In this document: in pieces, positions 36,645 through 47,692 of the stretch | Layout of the letters: each line of letters opens with the position of its first letter | How positions within the stretch are numbered: position 1 is the first letter of the stretch | DNA from: Carya illinoinensis | Lineage: Eukaryota > Streptophyta > Magnoliopsida > Fagales > Juglandaceae | Direction: 5' to 3' | Assembly (NCBI RefSeq): GCF_018687715.1 | Contig: NC_056762.1 | Coordinates: 39,822,864 to 39,886,863, forward strand | DNA: 64,000 nt | Position numbers and translations under genes: made by a program | The notes under the pieces: model-generated | The model's input: only the letters and a program-made list of their open reading frames with translations | Told to the model about the DNA's origin: nothing | Database searches by the model: none

Positions 36645-38206
36645 GTCAAATTGCTTCCTGTCAAATTGCAATGGCTTGCCTAATAATATGTAACCCGCAT
36701 GCATTGGAACAACATCACAAAATACTTCATTCTTATACTTCACAATTGAAAAATTAGCACTTGCTTATTTATCTTAACTTCCTTACAATCATTCAGCCAC
36801 ATCAACTTATATGGCCTAGAGTGTTTCAAGGTAGGTAAATTTAATTTTTCAACTAAAGTAGTGGTGGTCACATTAGTACAACTTTCTCATCAATGATCAT
36901 ACTACACACCTTCTTGTTTACATAACATCTAGTATGAAATATGTTATCTCTCTGCCGCTTCATATCATCTACCTTAATTTGTGTATTGAGAGCACACCCG
37001 GCAACAAGAGACTCACCTTCTACTGGATATTCCACTTCATTATCATCACTAGCATCAACTAACTCGAACATCTCATCACTATCATCCTCACTCTCAGTTA
37101 TTACTGCCCCATTGTCACGTATAATCATCACCCGCTTGTTTGGACATTGAGATGCAATGTGCCCCGAACCCAAATATTTAAAACATTTATTATCTTTATT
37201 CATTGAAGGTTGGAAATCTACATTGGGTTTGTTCTTGTTAGTTTCCCCATCTTTTCCCTTAGGAGATTCGGCCTTCCCCTTTATTACTATTCAATCATTT
37301 CTATCCTACTTTGGTTTCCAATGAGTACTAGAAACTAAAGTATACTTTGCAGCCCCATTTCTCTTTAATTGTCTACCCACCTTCATAGCCATGTACACAT
37401 AGCTTCTAACTCCACATAATGCTGCAATTCAACTACGTTGGTTATGTCCCTATTCAAACTACTTAAAAATCTGGCCATTGTGGCCTCCCGATTCTCCTCG
37501 ACATTAACCCGAATCATAGCCACCTCCATTTCTTTATGGTAATCTTCTACATTCCAAAACCCTTGTGTAAGGTTTTGTAATTTTTTGTTGAGGTCTCTAT
37601 AATAGTGGCTAGGTACAAATCTCTGCCTCATGAGAGCTTTAAACTCACCTCATGTTTTTACAAGTCTCTCATGATTCCTCCTCCTATTAGTCACTAATTG
37701 ATCCTACCAAATAATTGCATAATCAGTGAACTCAATTACTGCCAATTTCACATTCATCTCCTCTGAATAATTGTGATAATAAAAAATCAACTCTATATTC
37801 TTTTCCCACTTTAAATAGACTTCAGGGTCATTTCTATTTTGGAAATATGATATTTTTATTTTGATGCTCCCTAGGTTCCTATCTACCCTGTCTTAACCCC
37901 TTGGATTTCTCCTAGGTCCTTTTCTACGCCTACCTTATTTAGGTCTGTCAATTCCACTCATTCCAACTTCAGATGTTATGTCTTCCTCATCCTTATCATC
38001 TTCTTTGTTTTCATACTCATTTTCAATGTTAGGATCACGTCTCTTCCTATCTTGCCCACCTTGTAAATTTCTAATCACTGCATCTTACTAATCCATCATA
38101 TCTCTCACCTCCTTAAACATCAAATTCAACCGTTCAAACTGTTGTTGCAACACAAAGAATGATTATCGGCCTCCTTTTTAGGTGTTGAGTCACTCTTATG
38201 AGACAT
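36645..38206 (-). pseudogene. Ty3/gypsy gag-protease remnant
   Basis: On the minus strand a gag starts at ATG 38206 (MSHKSDS...). It continues through several frame breaks to a capsid-like part (RQRFVPSHYYRDLN, 37631 downward; VEDYHKEMEVAMIRVNVEE; RFLSSLNRDI). A zinc-knuckle region (CFKYLGSGHIASQC, about 37140-37190) and a protease-like part follow (HTRCYVNKKVCSMIID, then VEKLNLP and LLGKPLQFDRK in other frames, ending near 36645). The knuckle has Tyr where the second Cys should be, and the aspartic-protease region is broken. Reverse transcriptase and integrase are absent. The wording matches the gag of plant chromovirus-like Ty3 elements. It is an old, truncated copy. Confidence 0.85.
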
Positions 38207-38631
38207 TTTTAATGTGCTGCAAAATAAGAATGTTAGTGGTAAAACCTCACACACTTCCTTGTGTGTTTACGCTCAAATATTGTCACTCCACTCGTGTTTC
38301 ACTCTTTTGATTTTTTCCAATACTATTTTCACCCACTCTTTCCTTTTACCTCACATGTTTTCCCTTGCAAGTTCTTTAAGAACTAGGTGAACTAAATCAA
38401 GACACAATCTTATATTATTCCAACCAGTAATATATTCTAAAAACAAGAAAGGAATAAAATGATATGGATCTCAAGGAATTTGTATGAGAAAAAAAAAAAC
38501 AATCAGAAAACAAGATAATAAAGATGATATATTCAACCCATTTGAAAATACTAAAGTAGTGCGCTTATTTGTAATCATGTTTGTAATCGATTTAAGAAAC
38601 ATTTTGTGGGTATAAACTACAGGGAAATCCA

Positions 38632-38913
38632 TTGCCCCCATTTCACTCATCAGTTAACCTTTCAATTGGTTTACACTCCACAAGTTCAAGCCATGTAGAT
38701 GAAATCCAAAATGCCACACTTTACTTTATTGGAAAAAGTATGTCTACGCCATCTGCTCATGATACTGTTAAATCCAAAGATGATGATCAATTTGGAACAC
38801 AAAATATTGCGCATATTGAGGGGGCCGATATCGTTGAGGAGCCGATGTTGGGGATGGTGTTTAGATCGATAGAGGAAAGACATAAAAAGGAGATACACTC
38901 TTATACAAAGTAG
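38632..38913 (+). pseudogene. Possible FAR1/MULE-related N-terminal fragment (low confidence)
   Basis: A 93-residue plus-strand frame ends with VEEPMLGMVFRSIEE. This resembles the segment preceding the DNA-binding domain of FAR1-related (MULE-derived) proteins, where EEPxxGMxF is followed by E-rich and Y-rich sequence. After that the similarity stops. No zinc-binding or transposase domain follows. It may be a fragment of a Mutator-like element or chance. Confidence 0.3.
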
Positions 38914-39842
38914 TTATGACATACTGCACGACAAAAAATCAAGGTATAAACAGGTTGATTGCAAAATTTGTGAAGGATTTTTACATATATCTGCAAGTTG
39001 ATTTGTTCTCTTCCTCTCTCTCGGTTTGCAAACCCATACTTTGGTACATTGTGGTAAAAAAATTTTCTTTTTTCTTGTTTATGAGTTTTCTTTATTAATT
39101 GTTTATCGTTTATAGGGGTTCATTGTTGTGAATTAACTTCTGTACCAATGATGATATTTCCAAGTGAACTCCAGTCATGGCAAACTAGAAGAGGCAAAAT
39201 GCAAAACTAGTTTCAACATGAGAAAATGTTCGTTATTTATATTTTGTTCCCTTTACATTTGAATTCTATGGAAGTTATCTAATTTTTTCTTATGACTTGG
39301 AGGCACAGAAGCTTGCTACATGATGAAAATGCAAAAGTACTTGCGTTGTGTACGTATAGTCCTGCATCTTGGTAGGGTAGCAAAGGATTAGGTTGCGAAA
39401 AAGGAAGAGGAAGGGAAGGAAGTTTTTTGAGCTACAAACAATGGTGACTGAGCATGGCTAAGATGAAGGCCATGGTGATTGGGAAGGAAGTTTTCTTTAT
39501 GGGAGAGAAGAAGAGAAGCTACAGAAAGAATGAGAAACAAGTAGAAGGGGAGAAGGGGATAGGGGCTGCGATGAAGGAGAGCAGAAGGAAAAAAGGGGGG
39601 TCACCAACTCACGATGTGTTGTGTTAAAAAATTTTCATTTTCCAAGAAGGCCACAATTGCGCGCCGACTCCCCATCGCGTTTGCAAGATGCATTTTTCTA
39701 TATATGTATATATTTGTTTTTGCTTTGTAGCCACATGGAAGAGAAGACAAAGTTGTTGCAACTTGTAGGAATTTATTTAGGCAAACAAATGTTGGGACAC
39801 AACAAAGTGTTCCCATTCAGGTTACATACGGGTTTTTAATGC
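38914..39842. other. Spacer without supported gene
   Basis: AT-rich sequence with a purine-rich part at about 39400-39600. Short frames are present on both strands, but none shows a recognisable domain. Confidence 0.5.
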
Positions 39843-42800
39843 TGTAACAGCCCCTAGAAATTCAATTGTGGAATTTCTATTCGCTTTAGAAACCTCGTGA
39901 AGACCCCATAAGTTTTTACGAATCTATTTAATTGTATAGGTTTTAGTCTAACTACATAGTTAGTGTTATTACTCACTATGGTATCAGAACTGTGTTTTTG
40001 ATTATTAGAGATAGTTAAAAGTGTCAAAATGTATTATGGTTTGTGCCATTATATTCGGCGGGTTATTTAACGTCTTATGGCGCAATAACTCTTTTTCATA
40101 TTTTCGGACGAAACGTTTGTTCAAAACTGTGAATATTATTAGATAAAATATCTTGAACTGATTTTTGTGGATATTATTAGATAAAAATATCTTGAGCTGA
40201 TTTTTATGGATATTATTAGATAAAAATATCTTAAGCTAATTTCTGGATATTATTGGGTAAAAATATATTGAACTGATTTTTTGTAGATATTATTGGGTAA
40301 AAGAGACCTACACTTAACTCTCACTCCGGGTAAGAGAGACCTACACTCAACTCTCACTCTAGCCTAATCTTCTCCCATATTTTGTCCATAAATACCTCCA
40401 GCCACTCCCCACGAAATTATCTTCATTTACACCTTTCATTGAAAGAACACCAAACTCTCTCGGACAGCTTTTAAGTATTCTTTTGCACCCCTATTTCGAA
40501 ACTTTTGTAAGTATTTTATCATAAAGTCTCTTTCATACAAGTTGTTCCCTTTTTAGTCTAATTTACGTGAATATCTTATTTTTTCCATTTGAAGATCATT
40601 TGGTCAGTCAAATATTGTTTAAACTCTAGAAAGGTCATTCTGGGAGATAAACTGGAGAATATGTTATATTTTGGAGTTTTTGACCAAGCTAATGGATAGA
40701 TTTTGGTTTGAAATTTTTATGGAGTATTGTTAACATGTGTATATGATTATTGGTTGAGGATTTGTTATATGATTAAAGGTTTTGATGAAATATTTTCTTA
40801 GATCTAGAAACTTAGAAACTGGAAGAGGAAAAACAGTTTCTATTTTGAGAAAGTTTAAATCTTTGGTAGTTTAAACCTATTCCAATGACTTTGATAATTT
40901 TATTTGAGGATCTTAAACCTCTTATATGCATATTAGAATATTATTTTAAAAATATTTGATGTTAGTTTCAAAGATATGAAATATTATGCAAAGAGATGTT
41001 CGGATAGGCCAAAGTGTAGATGTTCTTGGCTCAATTTATGTTTTGGTTAATGTTTAACCACGTGATCTTGAATTAGAAGCTTATATATGTTTTAGGATAT
41101 TTTTTTAAATCATGTGATGGTTTGGTTTGAAGATCACATCTTTATAAGTCATAGATCAAAAGGTTAATCAAAACAAGTTAAAAACAAAAAATCAATGGAA
41201 ATAGCATATGGGAATTTCGGCCCTATGAAGTTTTAATAGTTGTGATTAGTTTAAAATTTTTCTAAATTGATATTTGAGTTTAGGATAAAATTTACATGAG
41301 GCATGTAAATTTTGGTGACTTTTGGAATTAGCATGCAAAATCCTTAAGTTAGGGATAAAACGATCATTTTCCTACATGTAGAGGGTAAAATAGAAATTTT
41401 ACTCTTTAAGTTAGTATTTTCTATATTTCAAATTATTAGTGATTTAGTTCTAACTTTTAGAATCACTAATTCTAGTTCCTCGTGATCGTGCTTGAAGTTT
41501 TATAAGAAACGCGGAGATCGAGGTAAGTTAGCTTTTAACTTACTAGCAGTCTACTGTGTATGTGTGCTAAGTAAATGAACTACAGTATATGTATGTGTAT
41601 TATCATATATGCCAGGCCGTATTAGGTTATCATATATTTGTCTGTTATATAGAATTTATTCTGTCATGAGTTTCATCTGTTACACAAGATATTTTGTCAT
41701 ATATTACAAGTACATAATGTTAAATATGTCATCTATTACATGTATGTCATGTCATGTTCACTGTTGCAAGTATGTCAGATTAATTATATTTCCATTACAT
41801 GTAATATCATGTTATGAAATATTGTGTGTTACATGTTTAAGTCATGTTACGATAAAACTCTATCTCAAGTTGGTCATGTCTTTTAAGTTATGTTCAAGTC
41901 ATGTTATGTTACGTCAGAGCTTCTGTCTTTTCGTATTCTAGTCACGTTTCATCTTGAGTTACATTCAGTTTCGTGGGATCCACAACAACTGTGGCACACG
42001 AAGTATGGGGTCACAGCAATTGTGACGCATACACTACGTGAGATACAGCAATTGTGACACGTAAAATACATGGAGTCACAACAACTGTGAAGTATGTATT
42101 TAACTGTATTGTGACACGTAAAATACATAGGACCACAACAACTGTGGAGTTTGTATTTAACTGCATTGTGACGATGCAGTTAAATACATAGGGCCACAAC
42201 AACTGTGGAGTATGTATTTAAACAGTTAAAGAATAAATTTCAAATCACGTTCATGTTAAGTCAAGTTTCAGAGCAAGTTCATGTTAAGTCAAGTTTCAAA
42301 TCAAGTTCATGTCAAGTCAAGTTCAGTTCACGTTTCAATTTAAGTTATGTCAGTTATGCTATGTTGAACATCAAGTTATGCTTTAATTACTTATGTATAT
42401 GCTTTCATGCTTTTACTGTCATCCATGCATCATTAGTCTGTGTGAAAGTTTTTGTTAACTTACTGAGATTTGTAATCACATCTCACTGTGGTAGTCTCAA
42501 CTACCATTCCTCCCGAATGGTAGATCTTGTTATAGGACCTGAAGGAGAATCAGGAGCTGACCAACTAGATACAATTGACTGAGCGACGATGTGGCGTTAA
42601 TACTAACATAGTAGTTAACGTAAATTACTACTTATACTATGGAGTTGCATCTCCAGTACTTTTTGGATCATAAGTATTTTGGACTAGTGTTGTGATCTTA
42701 ATTGTTCAATAGGTCTTTATATATAAAGTATGTTTTAAGCATTTGAGATATTTTCAATTTGGTGCATAGTATTGCTAAAGAAAAAAAATTTATCCGCTAC

Positions 42801-42934
42801 AAATATTGCATAATGTTAGATGCATGTTAGGAACATTGCATCTTATATGTCATGAACGGGGACAGGTAACCTTGTGTTGCACGTCTCGACACTTCAAATG
42901 TCCGTCTGATCCCAGACGAAATTTGGGAATGTCA
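39843..42934. mobile_element. Long LTR-like sequence of a Ty3/gypsy-type element
   Basis: The left boundary tgtaacagcccctagaaatt has the TGTAACA-CCC style of plant gypsy LTRs. The right end, with gtctgatcccagacgaaatt and then gggaatgtca, fits the other terminus of such an LTR. The 3.1 kb between has no long coding frame. Inside are tcatgtt-rich repeats and a 57-bp array (about 41990-42225). No target duplication is found, and the right end abuts another repeat, which may have truncated it. It might be the LTR of the minus-strand gag remnant at 36645-38206, but that link is not proven. No good primer-binding site lies at the expected place. Confidence 0.5.
41990..42225. repeat. 57-bp tandem array, about four units
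   Basis: The phrase gtgacacgtaaaatacat starts at 42054 and again at 42111, and a related unit starts at 42168. Each is followed by a ccacaacaactgtg-type motif and gtatttaactg. The period is 57. It lies inside the LTR-like sequence and is non-coding. Confidence 0.8.
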
Positions 42935-44262
42935 CTGACCGGTGCAAAACTGCAAGTGCACAGTATCGTAGTTTTATAGTAAAGTAATAAGTAGAGTATC
43001 GTTCTCAGGGATTGGTACCTTACTCTTGCCAAATACCAAAATTTTACTAATCTCAATTTTATCTAGAGGAATCGCTAAGGTTTTTGTAGTTGCAAATAAA
43101 CTTAGATCAACTCAAAGAGAAATAAGCAAAGAAAATAAAACTGACTTTCAAAGATCAAATTCAATGGGGAAGAAACCTTCTAGGAAATCGATTTCACCAT
43201 AATTCTTCACTATGCTTTTCTCATCCAGCTAATTTAACTTAAACCTCTTTTGTCTATTAGCAAATCTCTAATTCATCCAAAAGCCTCTTTCGATAGTCAA
43301 TTGGAAGTGATTCTAGTTTATCAATTCACACAAGAGTATGCAAATTAAATAATCAAGAACGCAATAAGACCAATGATTTAATTACTACACAGGTTCATAC
43401 AAGTCTTTCGATCTCTATACTTACCTATGCTGAAATATCCAAGATCTACCCTATGATTCCCTCTTTCGATAGCAAATCACAAGATTAATAATCATCTAAT
43501 CAATGGCCAGTTAATTAGAAGCATTAAACTCAGAATAAATCAGATAAACAAAGAGAGAATTGCATTAAATTAGCATGGACAAACAAGCATAGTTCGGAAT
43601 TAGGTTACATCGTTTTCCTAGAAAGAAGAAAATTTAGCTCATACTAGAATTGGAATTCAACATAAACGAATTCACCATAATTGTTCTGAGAAGATGGGAA
43701 GAAGAAAATAAACACTGAAAAATCCTCCTTGCAGCCTCAACTGGTCGTCAAAAGTTCAAGAGAACGATTCAACGCCTTTCTCCCGTCCGTGCTCGTGTAT
43801 GAATCCAACGTACGTGCAATAAATTGGAATTCCGTCTCCAAAACAAATGATTTGAATCCCTCTAGCTATGTTTTTCTCTCCCAAAGAGTGTTCTCCAGTC
43901 AAAACTCGCGGCTCTAGAGTGAAGAATGGCCTTTTATATGGTCCCACGGCGGAAAACCTAAAATCTGTCAAAATACGATGTTCGCTCGAGCGGGGTGTCG
44001 AGCGCACGTCGAGCGTTCGACTCTGCCTGATTTCGCTCGAGCGGCCTATCGAGCGCACATCGAGCGTTCGACTCTGCCTGATTTCGCTCGAGCGGCCAAT
44101 GTCTCCGCTCGAGCGATCTTCGTTTTTCAGCAACCTGCTCGAGCTTCCTGTCGAGCGGCAGTCGAGCGTTTGAATCTGCCTGAATTCGCTCGAGCGGCCA
44201 AAAGCCTCCGCTCGAGCGAACTTGTAAAATCTGCAATATGAAATTTTGCAAGCCATCAGTCA
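42935..44262. repeat. Unclassified ~1.3-kb repeat with imperfect inverted ends
   Basis: The left end actgaccggtgcaaaac and the reverse complement of the right end actgatggcttgcaaaat are similar, suggesting a discrete element. The early part (gcaagtgcacagtatcgtag and on) has the look of a dispersed repeat that I cannot name. The interior holds simple AT-rich sequence and, near the right end, the TCGAGCG-rich array. Open frames across the array on both strands are Arg/Ser-rich and are by-products of the repeat. No transposase is seen. Confidence 0.45.
43983..44220. repeat. Array built on the palindrome CGCTCGAGCG
   Basis: The 10-bp palindrome cgctcgagcg heads 51-bp units at 43983, 44034 and 44085, then recurs in variant units to about 44218. 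Each unit also carries tcgagcgcac, tcgagcgttc and a gactctgcctga spacer. The local CpG density is far above the surrounding DNA. The nested palindromes could fold into hairpins or bind a dimeric protein. The function is unknown. Confidence 0.85.
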
Positions 44263-44795
44263 CAAATGCTATGACAAATTATATTATGTGTTTGATGCTA
44301 GAAAAAATTATATGCTCTACGGGTTACTTTGATCTAAGATTTTGCTTATGTATTGTTAGCTGCCTCAAAACACTACCGAAGTGTTGGATTGTAGTGGCAC
44401 CAAGTTAGGCATTGTAGTGATTGAGACTCAAGAAATTATAAACCATCTTATTTAACTTGGTCATACTCTCTAAATGTTCCATATTTTGTGAGTATATTGG
44501 TTTGATTTTTAACTGTTATATTATGTTCAGAGATGCAACTTGGGGTGGATGTAACCCAGCCGAATAGCTTGCTTGGGACACAACCATGACTATAAGTCAA
44601 GGTGGAAAAGATAGATCTATCTTTCCCACCTTGATGGCACCCAAATGATATGAAGTGGTTTAGATATATTGTGAATGAATCATGATCGCTTTGTCTTAGC
44701 ACTGATGATGGTTTATTTAAATATAACTTCAGTATGGGTGTGCAAGATATCGCTTCTAGTGTTTGATATTCTATTAAATTTATTATTGGCTTCTG

Positions 44796-44797
44796 CT

Positions 44798-44844
<47 letters not shown>
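44796..44844. repeat. Poly(T) tract of about 50 bases
   Basis: An uninterrupted T run of about 50 lies in the spacer. It may be the poly(A) tail of a minus-oriented retroposed sequence, but no element body is recognised. Run length may be affected by assembly. From 44263 to 45100 no gene is seen; parts resemble 29980-30140. Confidence 0.7.
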
Positions 44845-44845
<1 letters not shown>

Positions 44846-45104
44846 TCTTAGATCATGTTGTTAGGATATATGTGGTCACCTCTAAACGGTGGGATGAGGC
44901 TATATTGTGTTTGAGCTAAGGTGGGATGAGATATTTAATATAATATGCGTTGGGATGTAATAGTTAAATTTTTAATCTTTTCTACTTAGTGTATTTATAA
45001 TGTTTTGTAACAAATTTTTGTGAGCATTGGCTAGTGAAACTGTATTGCTTTCATATGAAAGCCATATAGTTCCACTAATATATATATATATATTTTGTAA
45101 CAAA

Positions 45105-45632
45105 CTATTTGCAGCAGCTAAACGTCGCTGCTAAAGGAGTAAATTTGTTTTGAATACTTGTAATTTGCGACGATTAACGTAAGTCGCAAATAGGTTTTTA
45201 GCGTCAAAATCCAAATTCATTAGAAATATTTTATTTGGAGTGAAAATTTTCGATGGAAATGTATAATTGCGGCAAATAATGTTGGTCTCAAAAAGTTATT
45301 AAGGTTTCCATAACTTTTTAGCATCAAAATACAATATCATTGATTATTTTTATTTGTGACAATTACCACCGCAAAAGCCTTTTCCCAACCTTTCTAAATA
45401 AAATTGGAATATGCATTTGTGGTGATTTTTCAACCAATTGTGACCAACTTAATTGCCGAAAATAAATTACTATTTGCAACGATTTTTGGCTTTCGATGAT
45501 TAAGAGCAAAAATAACTATATAATAGCAACAAACTTGCAGCAAATAAAAATAGATGGAAAAAATCAATTGCAGCGATTTTTGCGACTATTTTTGACATTG
45601 CAAAAAAGTGTTTTTTCTTGTAGTGAGAGTCA
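45105..45632. mobile_element. CACTA-type transposon end fragment
   Basis: The right end, gtgttttttcttgtagtg at 45615-45632, is the reverse complement of CACTACAAGAAAAAACAC, the hallmark CACTA terminus. Inward there are repeated gcgac/gtcgc and gcaaat motifs typical of subterminal repeats. No matching left terminus and no transposase are found. This is a truncated or non-autonomous copy. Confidence 0.65.
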
Positions 45633-45836
45633 TTTTACCACTTGTGATTTTGTATTTGGAACTTTTAGGGCTCATTTTACCACTTGTGGTTTGTATGACA
45701 CTTGGTGTTCATGTATTTCTTGTTAAATTTTATGATGGTGGGGGAAGCAATCTTGGGTTTCTGGCGGAGCTTATTCATACAATGAACGAGCAACCAAGTC
45801 TGATATTAAGATGTGCATTTATGACACATCCTTCTG

Positions 45837-47692
45837 CATTTATGTCTATTTCTGTCAGTCATTGCTCGCAATAGTTAGCTATCCATGTCAATCAAGGGAA
45901 TAGGTTTTCTCCTACCATCACAAAAACTAAACGCATAATTCCTTCGATTTTCCAAAGTTTTACAGGGATGTTGAAGTTTGTGTCATTAAGATCTTATATG
46001 TTGTGCTATAAGTTCTCTTTTCATTACTGATCTAAAGACTGAACCGATGAGTTTGGTCCGGTACCGAGTTTGTTTCGGTCTGGTATTAGTTTTTTTTTGT
46101 TTTAAACCGATCAAAATTTATCTGATTCCGATTTTTCTTTTAAAAAAAAAAAAGAAAAAACCGGATCGGACCGGACCAGTTCATATATATATATATATAT
46201 TAATTTTTATATATAATATATAATTATATATAAAATAATTTTGTATTATATAATAAATTAGTAATTAATATAATATTAAATTTTAAAATCTTATATCACT
46301 ATAGTTTATTATATTAATAGTTATACTAATACTATATCACTATATATTATGATATACTATAATATATTACTATATTATATATTATAATATATCACTATAG
46401 TCTATATTACAATTACAATATATATTATAATATACTACAATATATTATCACTATAGTATTATATATTATATTATATTAAAACTAAAAAATCGGACTGGAA
46501 ACTGGTAAAACTAGAGTACCGGTTTAGGAGGATAACCGATGCATAATCGGTTTTGAAAAATGCAAAACCAGTATGCACCAGTTCAATCCTAAATTTTGTC
46601 TAAAACTAAACCGTATCGGACCGATTACACCCTTAATTACTGTAGTTATTGTGGCAATAGTTGTTCCTACTTGGTGATTTTGTCACATTTACCATAGACT
46701 ACCATTCGTATCTTGATGGAATAATAGCTTTGATTCTTGGCTAAATGCAAATCCTTTCAATGATAGCCTGTCAGTTTTTACTTCTCTATGAACATTATGC
46801 ATCGGCCTTCCTTCTCTGTTCAGATAAATTGCGGTGTTGAAATTTAATTGTAATGGTACAAAAGTGTAAATAGTCTCAAGCTTAGCAAACATGTGAATAT
46901 TTGAATGTTAGTTAATGTGATCACATTGATCTACCTCTCCTTTTTTCGTATTTAGAACTTTTTAATATAATTTTTTCTCTTTTTCTTGACTATTTGCGTT
47001 TTAGTTTTTCGAAGAATTTGACACTTTTGGTTACTTAATTAAAAAAAGAAAAAACAGAATTTGAATTATCTTTTCTAGATAATCTTTTTGACATCATGTC
47101 TGGGTAACATATTCTATCGAATATATATATGTAGGCCAAGTTCTACATAACTTGACTTAAAAAATATATATAAAAATGAAGTAATTATTATTGTATGCCA
47201 CGTCAATTAAAGTCGGTGCTAACATAAAATATTTTAATTACATGACATATTGTGCTAATACTTTTCCTACAAAGTAAATGTATTTCAAGAGTATCTAATA
47301 CTTTTCCTACAAAGTAAATGTACATTGAGATTACAATACCCATTCATATTGATTGGAAAATAGAGTAGGATGCGATATAAAAACTACACCCTATAATAAA
47401 AGGCTGATGCAAGAATATTAGATATAACCATATAACAAAAATCTCAACTACACGATTTTTTCGATAAAATCTTTAAAATTAAAAATAAAACAAAAATCAA
47501 TACTATAACCATCCCAAGGGGTGGCCCGAAATCCATACCGCCCAAGTGGCCACACACAACCACTAGAATCTGGTAAATAACTAACAACAGTCTTCTTTCA
47601 ACTGTTGTCCTTACATCATAAGTCAACAGAATATTCTAAAGAAAGACCAAGAAAGAATGCCATAATCTTTCTTATTTTCATCTTCCTTAATA
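45837..47692. other. 3' flank of copy B, paralogous to the copy-A flank
   Basis: This region aligns with 7750-9112 and 14757-15273 in the same orientation, except for the block at about 46040-46630, which copy A lacks. It shows the duplication unit extending about 1.85 kb beyond the stop codon. No gene is recognised. Confidence 0.7.
46040..46632. repeat. B-specific insert with ccgg-rich ends and AT-rich core
   Basis: Compared with the copy-A flank, about 590 bases are extra here. The ends are rich in accg/cggt phrases (tttggtccggtaccgag; ccgtatcggaccgatt) and the core is a long run of tatat/ctatag repeats. The composition suggests a non-autonomous DNA element, but exact termini and target duplication are not clear. 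Confidence 0.45.

Noticed and set aside
36503..36757. 84-residue plus-strand open frame with an acidic stretch
   Set aside because: Its second half is antisense to the Ty3 protease remnant, and the first half has no recognisable domain.
39979..39990. Primer-binding-site-like tggtatcagaac inside the LTR-like sequence
   Set aside because: It lies only about 140 bases from the left boundary, with LTR-like sequence continuing on both sides. It may be a true site if the LTR is much shorter than proposed, but nothing else supports that.
43756..44256. 166-residue Arg/Ser-rich minus-strand open frame, with a plus-strand frame opposite it
   Set aside because: Both frames are created by the TCGAGCG array, whose 51-bp period is a multiple of three. 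No domain, and several frames are open at once.
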